Source: Burkholderiales bacterium RIFCSPLOWO2_12_FULL_61_40 | GTDB taxonomy: Bacteria > Pseudomonadota > Gammaproteobacteria > Burkholderiales > Burkholderiaceae_C | Direction: 5' to 3' | Assembly: GCA_001770935.1 (NCBI GenBank) | Contig: MESI01000033.1 | Location: forward strand, 1 to 64,000 | DNA length: 64,000 nt | Part shown: piece by piece, positions 17,609 through 26,714 of the stretch | Numbering within the stretch: position 1 is the first letter of the stretch | Layout of the letters: each line of letters opens with the position of its first letter | The notes under the pieces: generated by a model | Database searches by the model: none | Told to the model about the DNA's origin: nothing | The model's input: the letters and a program-made list of their open reading frames with translations, nothing else | Made by a program: the position numbers and the translations under genes

Positions 17609-18472
17609 ATGACCGCTTCAAACATTGTCAACGCACTAACGATTGATGTTGAAGACTATTTTCAAGTCTCTGCATTTGCCCCGCATATACCAAGATCTGA
17701 ATGGAATACGCGAACCTGCCGCATCGAACGCAATGTGGATCGCATACTTGAAATGCTTGCCGGAAGAAATACTAAAGCGACCTTTTTCACTCTTGGATGG
17801 ATTGCGGAACGTTACCCGCAAGTGGTAAGAAATATTTCCAAAGAGGGGCACGAGTTGGCCAGTCATGGTTATGGTCACGAACGTGTGAGTGATCAGACGG
17901 CGGATGCATTTTTTGCGGACATTCAGTTGGCAAAATTTCTGCTGGAAGATTTAACGGGCAATGAAGTGCATGGATACAGGGCTCCCAGCTTTTCTATTGG
18001 AGAAGGTACTCTTTGGGCCTTTGATTGCATGGCACGTGCCGGCTACCGCTACAGCTCCAGTATTTATCCCATTCGCCACGACCACTATGGTATGCCGAGT
18101 GCGCCCAGGTTTGTCCACGAGGTGCGTCCTGGTCTGATCGAAATTCCGATGACGACATTGCGGTTTTTGAATCGAAATTTCCCTTCCGGTGGAGGCGGTT
18201 ACTTTCGATTGCTTCCCTATGCAGTATTTCGCTGGATGCTCAAACAAGTGAATTCGACCGATGGCGAGTCCGGCGTTTTCTATTTCCATCCTTGGGAACT
18301 TGATGTTGAACAGCCTCGCATCGGAGGTATCAGCAGAAAGACACGATTTCGCCATTATTTGAATATTGACCGCATGCAGGAGCGTTTGAACCAGCTTTTG
18401 CTTGATTTTAAGTGGGGCCGCATGGACGAAGTCTTTTTAAATAGGCCAAATCAATATGCTTCAGTCGTTTGA
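17609..18472 (+). CDS. XrtA system polysaccharide deacetylase (NodB fold with DUF3473)
   Basis: This 287-residue deacetylase removes N-acetyl groups from the polymer or an intermediate. The NodB metal motif is LTIDVEDYFQV at the N-terminus (Asp-Glu-Asp region), with SHGYGHERVSDQ providing the metal His residues and RAPSFSIG the catalytic Arg region. The C-terminal part (YFHPWELDVEQPRI) is the DUF3473 signature found in PEP-CTERM-associated deacetylases. No signal peptide is visible, so it is probably cytoplasmic. Its end overlaps the FemAB gene by 17 bases. Confidence 0.94.
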   Translation: MTASNIVNALTIDVEDYFQVSAFAPHIPRSEWNTRTCRIERNVDRILEMLAGRNTKATFFTLGWIAERYPQVVRNISKEGHELASHGYGHERVSDQTADAFFADIQLAKFLLEDLTGNEVHGYRAPSFSIGEGTLWAFDCMARAGYRYSSSIYPIRHDHYGMPSAPRFVHEVRPGLIEIPMTTLRFLNRNFPSGGGGYFRLLPYAVFRWMLKQVNSTDGESGVFYFHPWELDVEQPRIGGISRKTRFRHYLNIDRMQERLNQLLLDFKWGRMDEVFLNRPNQYASVV

Positions 18473-19517
18473 ACATTCAGATTTAACCATCCGGCGATTG
18501 CAACCCAATGACATGGCCACCGCTGTGCGTTGGGATGAATTCGTTATGTCACATCCCGCGGCAACATTTTTTCATCGCGCAGGGTGGCAAAGAATTGTGC
18601 GCGGCATATTTCAGCATGACACTTATTTTTTGTATGCCGAACTGAATGGTTGCATTCAGGGCGTATTGCCTTTAGGGCATATCAATAGCTGGTTGTTTGG
18701 AAGCTCTTTGGTTGGCCTTCCATTCGCAGTGTATGGCGGAGTGGTTTCCAATGGGCAGCATGTTGAAAAACTCCTGGAAATGGAGGCATACCGCATTGCA
18801 AAACACCTGGATGTTGAACACGTTGAATGGCGAAATATAAATCCGCGCCACGCGGACTGGCCTGTTCAGAGTTTGTACTACACCTTCCGAAAAAATCTAT
18901 TGTCCAATGATGAGGCCATCATGTTGGCCATTCCTCGCAAACAGAGGGCTATGGTACGCAAGGGTATAAGAAATGGTCTAAAGGGCCAGATCGACCAAGA
19001 CGTTGAACGGTTTTTTGTGCTCTACGCTGACAATGTTCATCGGCACGGGACCCCCGCCTTGCCTAAGCGCTACTTCGAGGCTTTGATGGCTGAGTTCGGC
19101 GCTGATTGTGAAATTTTTACCGTGACCACTTCTGATGGCCTCGCGCTTAGTGGCGTGTTGAGCTTTTATTTTCGTGATGAAATTTTGCCCTACTACGCGG
19201 GTGATATTGAGTCCGCACGCGAAATGGCCGCCAACGACTTCAAATACTGGGAGTTGATGCGCCGTGCAAGCGAACGTGGCGTCAAAGTATTTGATTTTGG
19301 CAGAAGCAAGTTGGGCAGTGGTTCCTATGCATTCAAAAGAAATTGGGGTTTTGAGCCGACACCACTGCATTATGAATATTGCTTGTACAAACGCAACGCC
19401 ATTCCGCAAAACAACCCATCCAATTCCAAATACAAGCTGCTGATTTCAACATGGCGGCGCCTGCCTCTTGGCCTGGCAAACTGGTTGGGGCCTTTCATTG
19501 TGAGAAATCTTGGATGA
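18456..19517 (+). CDS. FemAB/GNAT family XrtA-associated protein
   Basis: This 353-residue protein has two GNAT-like lobes as in FemAB aminoacyl transferases. Typical segments are SHPAATFFHRAGWQRIV, LPLGHINSWLFGSSLVGLPF and the C-terminal FDFGRSKLGSGSYAFKRNWGF, the signature of the PEP-CTERM FemAB family. It may add an amino acid or acyl group to the polysaccharide or its lipid carrier; the substrate is unknown. It overlaps both neighbours (17 bases upstream, ATGA downstream with xrtA), so it is tightly co-translated. Confidence 0.92.
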   Translation: MLQSFEHSDLTIRRLQPNDMATAVRWDEFVMSHPAATFFHRAGWQRIVRGIFQHDTYFLYAELNGCIQGVLPLGHINSWLFGSSLVGLPFAVYGGVVSNGQHVEKLLEMEAYRIAKHLDVEHVEWRNINPRHADWPVQSLYYTFRKNLLSNDEAIMLAIPRKQRAMVRKGIRNGLKGQIDQDVERFFVLYADNVHRHGTPALPKRYFEALMAEFGADCEIFTVTTSDGLALSGVLSFYFRDEILPYYAGDIESAREMAANDFKYWELMRRASERGVKVFDFGRSKLGSGSYAFKRNWGFEPTPLHYEYCLYKRNAIPQNNPSNSKYKLLISTWRRLPLGLANWLGPFIVRNLG

Positions 19518-21091
19518 GTGCCACCACGGTTGTTTTACCTGTACCGTCTGCTTTGGCGCATCGTTGGCGACATGCGCTGATTGCACTGTCGCTTTCGTTG
19601 GCGTGGATTGCTATTTTGTACCGTGATGCGGCTACTTCAATGGTAATGATCTGGGCTCGGTCTGAGACCTTCATGCATGGATTCTTGGTAATTCCCATAG
19701 TGTTCTGGCTTGTGTGGCGAAAGCGTCTGTCCATTGCTGCCCACAGGCCTGATCCGATGATTCCGGCCTTGCCAATGGTTGCATTTTTCGGGCTGACTTG
19801 GGCAATGGGTGAGTTGGCATTTACCAACTCATTGACTCAGCTGGCTTTTGTTGCACTACTTGTGCTTGCAGTACCTTGCGTATTGGGAAGTTCTGTCGCT
19901 CGAATAATCGCATTTCCGCTGGGGTTTATGTTCTTTTCCGTTCCATTGGGGGAGTTTCTTTTGCCGACACTAATGGAATGGACAGCGGACTTTACAGTCT
20001 TTGGACTGCGATTGAGTGGTGTTCCAGTTTACCGCGAGGGGCTCAATTTCGTTATTCCATCGGGTCATTGGTCTGTAGTTGAAGCGTGCAGTGGAGTGCG
20101 TTACCTTATCGCTTCACTCACTGTCGGAAGCATCTTTGCCTATTTGAATTACCGGTCCAGAAAGCGCCGCGCCATGTTTGTGTTGGTTTCGGCACTTGTT
20201 CCCTTGGTTGCTAATTGGGTTCGTGCCTACATGATCGTCATGTTGGGGCACCTATCGGGCAACAAACTTGCGGTTGGAGTTGATCATCTGATCTACGGGT
20301 GGATATTTTTTGGTGTGGTCATTGTTTTGATGCTTGCCGTGGGTTCACACTGGACAGAACCTGAACAGGTGGCAACCTCCATGGCTCCGGAGATTTTGAA
20401 GGTGAAAAAGGCGGCAACAGTGGCCAGGCTTTGGGGTGTGACGGCAATTCTTGCAGTGTTGGTTGCCTTGCCTCATATGGCATTGTGGTTCCTTGAGCGA
20501 GGTCCCAGCACTGCCGTGGTCTCATTCATGGAGCCACCAACAATAGGGTCCCACTGGCAATTGACGCGTCCAACGGCATTTAATTTCACACCCGCATATC
20601 AAAACACATCTGAAAAAATTCATGCAAGTTATGTCTATCAAGGACGGACTGTGGGCCTCTACATCGGGGTTTATAGAAGGCAGGATTACCAGCACAAATT
20701 GGTGGCTTCAGACAATGTATTGGTGGCCAGAAATGACCCTCGATGGGCGTTGATATCCAGTGGCGAAAAAGTCATCGCCTTTGAGAATGACCTTCATGCT
20801 GTGCATGCCAACGAATTGCGCGGCGCATCTCTCACGGAGTCGGATTTGAAGGCGAATTTGTTGGTTTGGAAAGTCTATTGGATTAATGGAACTCTCACTG
20901 CCAGTGATTATCTCGCCAAGGTTTACGGTGCAATTTACCGGCTGATGGGGCGCGGAGATGATTCGGCGGTCATTGTTGTGTACACCCCCAAGGGAAAAGA
21001 CGGAGAGGGTGATGTAAACCTGGAGTCGTTTTTTTCGGATGGTTACGTAACCATCAATGAATTTTTGTTGAAAGCAAGTGATCGCAATTGA
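19514..21091 (+). CDS. xrtA: Exosortase A with fused EpsI-type domain
   Basis: XrtA (EpsH) is an inner-membrane cysteine transpeptidase that cleaves at the PEP motif of sorting-signal proteins. The 525-residue protein starts at ATG 19514, overlapping the femAB stop; a longer frame from 19379 is an artefact inside femAB. About eight transmembrane helices fill residues 20-300. The catalytic residues are Cys192 (EACSGVRY), Arg237 (NWVRAY) and His258 (VDHLIYGW). The C-terminal 190 residues after a ninth helix are a periplasmic EpsI/DUF3485 domain with RQDYQHKLV and RLMGRGDDSAVIVVYTP. Its substrate is at least the PEP-CTERM protein encoded at 6605. Confidence 0.96.
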   Translation: MSATTVVLPVPSALAHRWRHALIALSLSLAWIAILYRDAATSMVMIWARSETFMHGFLVIPIVFWLVWRKRLSIAAHRPDPMIPALPMVAFFGLTWAMGELAFTNSLTQLAFVALLVLAVPCVLGSSVARIIAFPLGFMFFSVPLGEFLLPTLMEWTADFTVFGLRLSGVPVYREGLNFVIPSGHWSVVEACSGVRYLIASLTVGSIFAYLNYRSRKRRAMFVLVSALVPLVANWVRAYMIVMLGHLSGNKLAVGVDHLIYGWIFFGVVIVLMLAVGSHWTEPEQVATSMAPEILKVKKAATVARLWGVTAILAVLVALPHMALWFLERGPSTAVVSFMEPPTIGSHWQLTRPTAFNFTPAYQNTSEKIHASYVYQGRTVGLYIGVYRRQDYQHKLVASDNVLVARNDPRWALISSGEKVIAFENDLHAVHANELRGASLTESDLKANLLVWKVYWINGTLTASDYLAKVYGAIYRLMGRGDDSAVIVVYTPKGKDGEGDVNLESFFSDGYVTINEFLLKASDRN

Positions 21092-21133
21092 CTTGAGCGC
21101 TCCTGAAAATGCATATGCCAAGGAGGATTTGTT

Positions 21134-22414
21134 ATGACGGTAGTTGCAGTGATTGGCTTGGGTTATGTGGGGTTGCCACTGGTTGTTGAATTTGGAAAAC
21201 ATTTTCGAACCATTGGATTTGACATTGCTTTGTCCAAAGTCGCGTCGTGTGTTCGAGGCGTTGATCCTTCGCGTGAATTATCAGATGATGAAATGCGTGC
21301 CTCTCCACATGCCATATTTACTTCAGACCCTGAATTATTAACAGAGGCCGATGTCATCATTGTGGCGGTTCCAACGCCTGTAGACAACGCACATATTCCT
21401 GACTTTCGTCCGCTCATTGGTGCCAGCACCAGCGTAGGGTGCCATATGAAACGGGGTGCGATTGTGGTTTATGAATCCACAGTTTATCCGGGGGCAACCG
21501 AAGAAGTTTGTATCCCCGTCCTGGAACGCGAGTCGGGTTTGATGTGGAAGCAGGATTTCTTTGTGGGTTATTCGCCTGAACGCATTAACCCCGGTGATAA
21601 GGACCATACGCTCACAAAAATTGTGAAAATAGTGTCAGGTGATACTTCCTCTACGCTGGATAAAGTCGCTCAACTCTATAGCGCCATTATTCTTCCTGGT
21701 GTGCATCGCGCCTCAAGTATCAAAGCCGCAGAGGCTGCCAAGGTAATTGAAAACACCCAACGCGATTTGAACATTTCCTTGATGAACGAGTTATCCATTA
21801 TTTTTGACAAGATAGGAATTGACACGACCGAGGTGTTGGAAGCCGCCGGAACCAAGTGGAATTTTCTTGATTTCAAACCGGGTTTAGTGGGCGGTCACTG
21901 TATAGGTGTAGACCCTTATTACCTGACACACAAAGCCGAAATGCTGGGATACAACCCGCAAGTCATATTGGCGGGACGTCGTATCAATGACGGCATGGGA
22001 AAATTTATTGCGGAACAAACTATCAAATACATGATTGCGTCCGGTAGCTACATCAAGGGCGCCAAGGTGAATGTGTTGGGCCTTACTTTCAAAGAGAATT
22101 GCAGTGATCTGAGAAACTCCAAAGTCGTTGATATTATCAACGAGCTTAAGGCCTATGGTGTAGACGTGTTTGTGTCTGATCCACGTGCGGAGTCGATTGA
22201 GGCAATGCATGAATATGGCGTTCCCTTACTGTCCTGGGCGGAGTTGCCGCGGGCCGATGCGATCGTTGCTGCAGTTGCACACGAAGAGTACGCCATGATG
22301 ACGGTCGAAGACTTTGGCAGAAAGCTGGTCCGCGGTGGTGCGTTCATTGATGTCAAGGCCCGCTTTGATGCGAAGGTTCTTGAGGACGCTGGGTACCGTG
22401 TGTGGCGACTCTGA
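21134..22414 (+). CDS. tviB: TviB/WbpO-like UDP-N-acetylhexosamine 6-dehydrogenase
   Basis: This 426-residue NAD-dependent enzyme oxidises C6 of a UDP-N-acetylhexosamine to the uronate. It has an N-terminal Rossmann fold (GLGYVGLPLVVEFGK), the YSPERINPGDK loop, the AAEAAKVIENTQRDLNIS helix and the catalytic Cys256 in GGHCIGVDPYY. The order of these blocks matches Vi-antigen TviB and WbpO more than glucose-type Ugd. AGGAGG lies just before ATG 21134. The position right after xrtA is typical. The product would be UDP-GlcNAcA or UDP-GalNAcA, substrate not proven. Confidence 0.93.
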   Translation: MTVVAVIGLGYVGLPLVVEFGKHFRTIGFDIALSKVASCVRGVDPSRELSDDEMRASPHAIFTSDPELLTEADVIIVAVPTPVDNAHIPDFRPLIGASTSVGCHMKRGAIVVYESTVYPGATEEVCIPVLERESGLMWKQDFFVGYSPERINPGDKDHTLTKIVKIVSGDTSSTLDKVAQLYSAIILPGVHRASSIKAAEAAKVIENTQRDLNISLMNELSIIFDKIGIDTTEVLEAAGTKWNFLDFKPGLVGGHCIGVDPYYLTHKAEMLGYNPQVILAGRRINDGMGKFIAEQTIKYMIASGSYIKGAKVNVLGLTFKENCSDLRNSKVVDIINELKAYGVDVFVSDPRAESIEAMHEYGVPLLSWAELPRADAIVAAVAHEEYAMMTVEDFGRKLVRGGAFIDVKARFDAKVLEDAGYRVWRL

Positions 22415-22419
22415 CTGGC

Positions 22420-23553
22420 ATGGACCACTCCCATCGGATCTTTGTTGTGCATGTGATCCATCAACTGGCGATCGGGGGGCTTGAGAACGGGCTGGTAAAT
22501 TTGATCAACCGACTGCCAAGAGACCGTTTTAGGCACGCGGTTGTATGCATCGAGGATTTTTCTGACTTTCGTAATCGCATACACGACCCCAATGTCGCGG
22601 TCTATTCGTTGCATCGGTCCGAAATCGGGACGATGCAACTGCGGTGGCGTCTGTTTTGGCTCCTGCGTGGACTTCGGCCTGATCTGGTTCACAGTCGAAA
22701 TTTGTCCGGGCTGGACGTCTTGCTTCCGGCCCGGCTCATTGGTATTACCACGTTGCATAGTGAGCATGGTTTTGACGTGGACAACCTGGATGGGAAGGCC
22801 AAAATACCGGCGCTGTTGCGTCGCTTGCATAAGCCATTTGTCAACCACTATGTAACAGTTTCCCAACAGCTGCGTGCGTTCTACATCCAAGAGTTTGGCG
22901 TCGCGCCAAGCAAGGTGACACATATTTGCAACGGGGTGGATACCGTCCGGTTCGTGCCACCTCCATCGCGTCGCGATGATCTTATGCCAGCGGCATTCCT
23001 TGGTGAAAATGCATTCGTTATAGGCACAGTGGGGCGGGTGCAGCCGATCAAGGATCAAGCAACGCTGTTGCACGCAACGGCCGCGCTTGTGCGCCGGTGT
23101 CCGGGGTGGCGCCTTCGCTTGCGCCTGGTGGTGGTGGGTGATGGCCCCTTGCTTGGCAAGCTGAAGAATATGGCGATTAGCTTGGGCATTGAGGAGCTTG
23201 TCTGGTTCACTGGCGCTCGTAATGACATTGCCGATCTTTTGCAGGCCATGGATTTGTTTGTATTGCCCTCTTTGAATGAGGGCATATCGAACACGCTTCT
23301 CGAAGCCATGTCTACAGGCCTTCCTGTGCTTGCGACCGCTGTGGGGGGGAATGTTGAACTGCTTGAGGCCGGCGTGACGGGGGACACCTTTGATCCAGGG
23401 GATATTCACAAACTGGCCGAAGTGATGGCGCGCTACGTGGCCAGCCCTGCACTGTGTTCCGAGCACGGGGCGGCCGCTCGCCAGCGTGTGGTACGCCACT
23501 TCAGTCTGCAAACCATGGTGGCGGCTTACCAAAAGATTTACCTCACTCTTTAG
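22420..23553 (+). CDS. Exosortase A-associated glycosyltransferase (TIGR03088 type, GT4)
   Basis: This GT-B fold glycosyltransferase has about 377 residues. The start HRIFVVHVIHQLAIGGLENG is diagnostic of the PEP-CTERM sugar transferase family stp2. The C-terminal domain has VGRVQPIKDQ and the donor-binding FVLPSLNEGISNTLLEAMSTGLPV (E-x7-E region). ATG 22420 is preferred; a GTG at 22402 in frame overlaps tviB. It transfers one sugar during repeat-unit assembly on the lipid carrier. Donor and acceptor are unknown. Confidence 0.92.
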   Translation: MDHSHRIFVVHVIHQLAIGGLENGLVNLINRLPRDRFRHAVVCIEDFSDFRNRIHDPNVAVYSLHRSEIGTMQLRWRLFWLLRGLRPDLVHSRNLSGLDVLLPARLIGITTLHSEHGFDVDNLDGKAKIPALLRRLHKPFVNHYVTVSQQLRAFYIQEFGVAPSKVTHICNGVDTVRFVPPPSRRDDLMPAAFLGENAFVIGTVGRVQPIKDQATLLHATAALVRRCPGWRLRLRLVVVGDGPLLGKLKNMAISLGIEELVWFTGARNDIADLLQAMDLFVLPSLNEGISNTLLEAMSTGLPVLATAVGGNVELLEAGVTGDTFDPGDIHKLAEVMARYVASPALCSEHGAAARQRVVRHFSLQTMVAAYQKIYLTL

Positions 23554-23560
23554 GACGGCC

Positions 23561-25486
23561 ATGTGCGGAATCACCGGAATTTTTGAGATGAACGGAACGC
23601 GTGCAATCGATGAACGTCAGTTGCAACGCATGAACGATGCGCAACTGCACCGTGGCCCGGACGAAGGCAGCTTGCATAGGGAGCCCGGACTGGGCCTTGG
23701 TCATCGACGTCTGTCCATTATTGACGTAGCCACCGGGCAGCAACCCTTGTTCAATGAAGATGGTTCAGTGGTTGTGGTCTTTAACGGTGAAATCTATAAC
23801 TACCCTCAACTCATCAGAGAACTGCAGGCGCTGGGCCACATTTTCCACACCAAGAGTGACACTGAAGTGATCGTTCATGCATGGGAATCCTGGGGCGCTG
23901 ATTGTGTCAAGCATTTTCGGGGCATGTTTGCTTTTGCGTTGTGGGACCGCAATCAGCAAGCATTATTTTTGGCGCGGGACAGACTGGGTGTTAAGCCTCT
24001 CTACTACGCACTTGTGGGGGAACACACCCTGCTTTTCGGATCTGAACTCAAGTCCCTTTTGGCGCATGGTGGTCTACGCCGGGAGATGGACCCGAAGGCG
24101 GTCGAACAGTATTTCGCACTGGGGTATGTGGCGGAACCGAGGACAATTTTCAAACAGGCCAGAAAGTTGCAGCCTGCCCATACCCTTACCGTCTACCGGG
24201 GACACGCTTTGGCTGAGCCCGTGGCGTATTGGGATATTTGCTTCAGTTTGAAAAATTCAATTTCGGAGGCCGACGCTCACGTTGAACTTGTGCAGCGCTT
24301 GCGCGAATCCGTCCGTTTGCGCATGGTCTCGGAGGTTCCCTTGGGCGCCTTCCTCTCCGGTGGCGTTGATAGTAGTGCGGTGGTTGCCCTTATGGCTGGT
24401 TTGTCGCCAGAGCCAGTCAATACTTGCGCAATTGGATTTGATGACCCCGTGTTCAATGAATCTGCATTTGCGCAAAAGGTGGCGGACCGTTACCGTACTA
24501 AACACAATCTTGAGGTCGTCAGAAGTGATGACTTTGACCTCATTGACACACTGGCGCGTTTGTACGATGAACCATTTGCCGACAGTTCTGCCATACCCAC
24601 CTACCGGGTCTGCCAGCTTGCGCGCAACCATGTGACCGTTGCACTCTCGGGCGATGGTGGCGACGAATCTTTTGGTGGCTACCGTCGCTACCGTGTTCAT
24701 TTGATGGAGGAGCGGATGCGGTCAGCCTTGCCGATGGCGGTGCGCAGGCCTGTTTTTGGATTGCTGGGCCGAATCTACCCCAAAGCCGATTGGGCGCCGC
24801 GCGTATTTCGCGCCAAGACTACGCTGGAGGGTTTAGCCCGCAATTCGGTGGAGTCCTATTTCGAGTCGGTGTCCATTCTGCGCAGCCCCATGCGGCAAGC
24901 ACTGTTCAGCCAGCGCTTTAAAAATGAGCTTGCAGGGTACAACGCCCAGGAGGTATTCATTCGACACGCGAATCAAGCCGCCACTGATGACCCGCTGGCC
25001 CTGATTCAATACCTGGACCTCAAAACCTATCTGGTGGGTGATATCAACACCAAAGTGGATCGCGCCAGCATGGCGCATTCATTGGAAGTCCGGGAGCCAC
25101 TGATGGACCACGAATTGGTGGAGTGGCTGGCTACGCTTCCATCCAGCTTCAAAGTTCGTGGGCAGGAAGGAAAGTACCTGCTGAAAAAGTCCATGGAGTC
25201 CTACTTGCCTTATGACGTGCTGTACAGGCCAAAGATGGGCTTTTCCGTGCCGCTGGCGCGTTGGTTTCGTGGTCCTTTAAAACAACGGTTGCGTGATGCG
25301 GTCCTGGGCGATCGGTTGGTGTCCACCGGCTGGTTTGACCCAACGTATCTTCGCCATTTGATGGATGCACACCAGTCCGGTGCTCGCGATTACAGCGCAC
25401 CACTTTGGACGCTCATGATGTTTGAGTCATTTTTGCGGCAAATGGTGGATCGCCATGATGGGGATCAAACGAGGGTGAACGCATGA
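23561..25486 (+). CDS. Exosortase A-associated glutamine amidotransferase 1 (AsnB family)
   Basis: This 641-residue asparagine-synthetase-like enzyme probably amidates the carboxylate of a uronic acid. The start ATG 23561 places Cys2 (MCGITGIFE) as the glutaminase nucleophile; a longer frame from 23486 would remove this. Glutaminase motifs HRGPDEG, VVFNGEIYNY and the ATP loop FLSGGVDSS are intact, as is ALSGDGGDESFGGYRRY. It matches the amidotransferase family that marks exosortase A loci. It is seven bases after the previous gene and overlaps the next by ATGA. Confidence 0.94.
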   Translation: MCGITGIFEMNGTRAIDERQLQRMNDAQLHRGPDEGSLHREPGLGLGHRRLSIIDVATGQQPLFNEDGSVVVVFNGEIYNYPQLIRELQALGHIFHTKSDTEVIVHAWESWGADCVKHFRGMFAFALWDRNQQALFLARDRLGVKPLYYALVGEHTLLFGSELKSLLAHGGLRREMDPKAVEQYFALGYVAEPRTIFKQARKLQPAHTLTVYRGHALAEPVAYWDICFSLKNSISEADAHVELVQRLRESVRLRMVSEVPLGAFLSGGVDSSAVVALMAGLSPEPVNTCAIGFDDPVFNESAFAQKVADRYRTKHNLEVVRSDDFDLIDTLARLYDEPFADSSAIPTYRVCQLARNHVTVALSGDGGDESFGGYRRYRVHLMEERMRSALPMAVRRPVFGLLGRIYPKADWAPRVFRAKTTLEGLARNSVESYFESVSILRSPMRQALFSQRFKNELAGYNAQEVFIRHANQAATDDPLALIQYLDLKTYLVGDINTKVDRASMAHSLEVREPLMDHELVEWLATLPSSFKVRGQEGKYLLKKSMESYLPYDVLYRPKMGFSVPLARWFRGPLKQRLRDAVLGDRLVSTGWFDPTYLRHLMDAHQSGARDYSAPLWTLMMFESFLRQMVDRHDGDQTRVNA

Positions 25487-26700
25487 GTCTGCGCATTCTT
25501 CACGTGCTGGACCACTCGATTCCGTTGCACAGCGGGTATACCTTTCGAACCCTGTCCATACTGCACGAGCAGCGCAAGCTCGGGTGGAAGACCTACCATC
25601 TGACAACCCCCAAACAAGGCCCTACGTCTGCTTTGCAAGAAGATGTCAATGGAATGACGTTCTATCGCACCCCGAGCGCTCGGTATACGGGTTTATTGGC
25701 TCAGATGCGCCTCACGCAACACAGGCTTGCCGAGGTTGTTGATTTGACTAAACCGGATGTCATACATGCGCATTCACCGGTACTTAATGCATTGCCAAGT
25801 CTGTGGGTCGGTAGGCGGTACCGAATACCGGTTGTGTATGAAATGCGCGCCTCTTGGGAAGATGCTGCTGTCGATCATGGCACTACGGTGGAGGGGAGTC
25901 TGCGCTACCGTTTGTCCAGGGCAATGGAGAGTTTCGCACTTCGCCAGGCAGACCAAGTCACAACAATTTGTGAGGGACTTCGAAGCGATATTCATCTACG
26001 GGGTATTCCGAATGACCGAATCACGGTGGTCCCGAATGCGGTTGACGTTACCGTTTTCAAGTTCGGCGTAGAGGCGGACTGGAGCCTGCGCCAGCAGCTT
26101 GGACTTGCAGGCGCAACGGTAGTCGGGTTTGTGGGATCGTTTTATGGCTACGAGGGTCTGCATCTTCTTTTGGACGCCGTGCGGTGCCTGCTTCCACGGC
26201 ATCCGAATTTGCATGTGCTTTTGGTCGGAGAAGGGCCGAAAGAGGCCAATCTCAAGGCGCAAGCCGTGGCCATGGGATTGGAAGAACGGGTTGTTTTTGC
26301 GGGACGGATCGCCCATGGAGATGTGCATCGCTACTATGGACTCATTGATGTATTGGCATATCCCCGATTGCCGATACGACTGACAGAGCTGGTCACGCCG
26401 TTGAAGCCGCTGGAGGCCATGGCGCAAGGGCGTATGTTCGTGGCATCCGATGTGGGGGGACACCGTGAATTAATTCGCCACGGAGAAACCGGTTTTCTAT
26501 TTCCCGCAGGTGATGCAACCGCACTTGGAAACGCGATTGACCAGTTACTTTCCCAGCGCAGTGCGTGGCCACTGATCCGTGCACAGGCCCGTCGATTTGT
26601 AGAGCTGGAACGTACCTGGGCCACCAGCGTAGCGAAATACCGTGACGTTTATCAACGTGCATTGCACCGGTACCAGCACACTCGGTTTATACAAATTTGA
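25483..26700 (+). CDS. Exosortase A-associated glycosyltransferase (TIGR04063 type, GT4)
   Basis: This 405-residue GT-B glycosyltransferase begins MSLRILHVLDHSIPLHSGYT, the fixed start of a PEP-CTERM-associated family. Features are VIHAHSPVLNALPSLW, YEMRASWEDAAVDHGT and the C-terminal donor site YPRLPIRLTELVTPLKPLEAMAQG. It shares ATGA with amidotransferase 1 upstream and ends 14 bases before amidotransferase 2, an amidotransferase-glycosyltransferase alternation that suggests amidation occurs on assembled or activated sugars. Sugar specificity is unknown. Confidence 0.93.
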   Translation: MSLRILHVLDHSIPLHSGYTFRTLSILHEQRKLGWKTYHLTTPKQGPTSALQEDVNGMTFYRTPSARYTGLLAQMRLTQHRLAEVVDLTKPDVIHAHSPVLNALPSLWVGRRYRIPVVYEMRASWEDAAVDHGTTVEGSLRYRLSRAMESFALRQADQVTTICEGLRSDIHLRGIPNDRITVVPNAVDVTVFKFGVEADWSLRQQLGLAGATVVGFVGSFYGYEGLHLLLDAVRCLLPRHPNLHVLLVGEGPKEANLKAQAVAMGLEERVVFAGRIAHGDVHRYYGLIDVLAYPRLPIRLTELVTPLKPLEAMAQGRMFVASDVGGHRELIRHGETGFLFPAGDATALGNAIDQLLSQRSAWPLIRAQARRFVELERTWATSVAKYRDVYQRALHRYQHTRFIQI

Positions 26701-26714
26701 GGTCTTGTCCTATC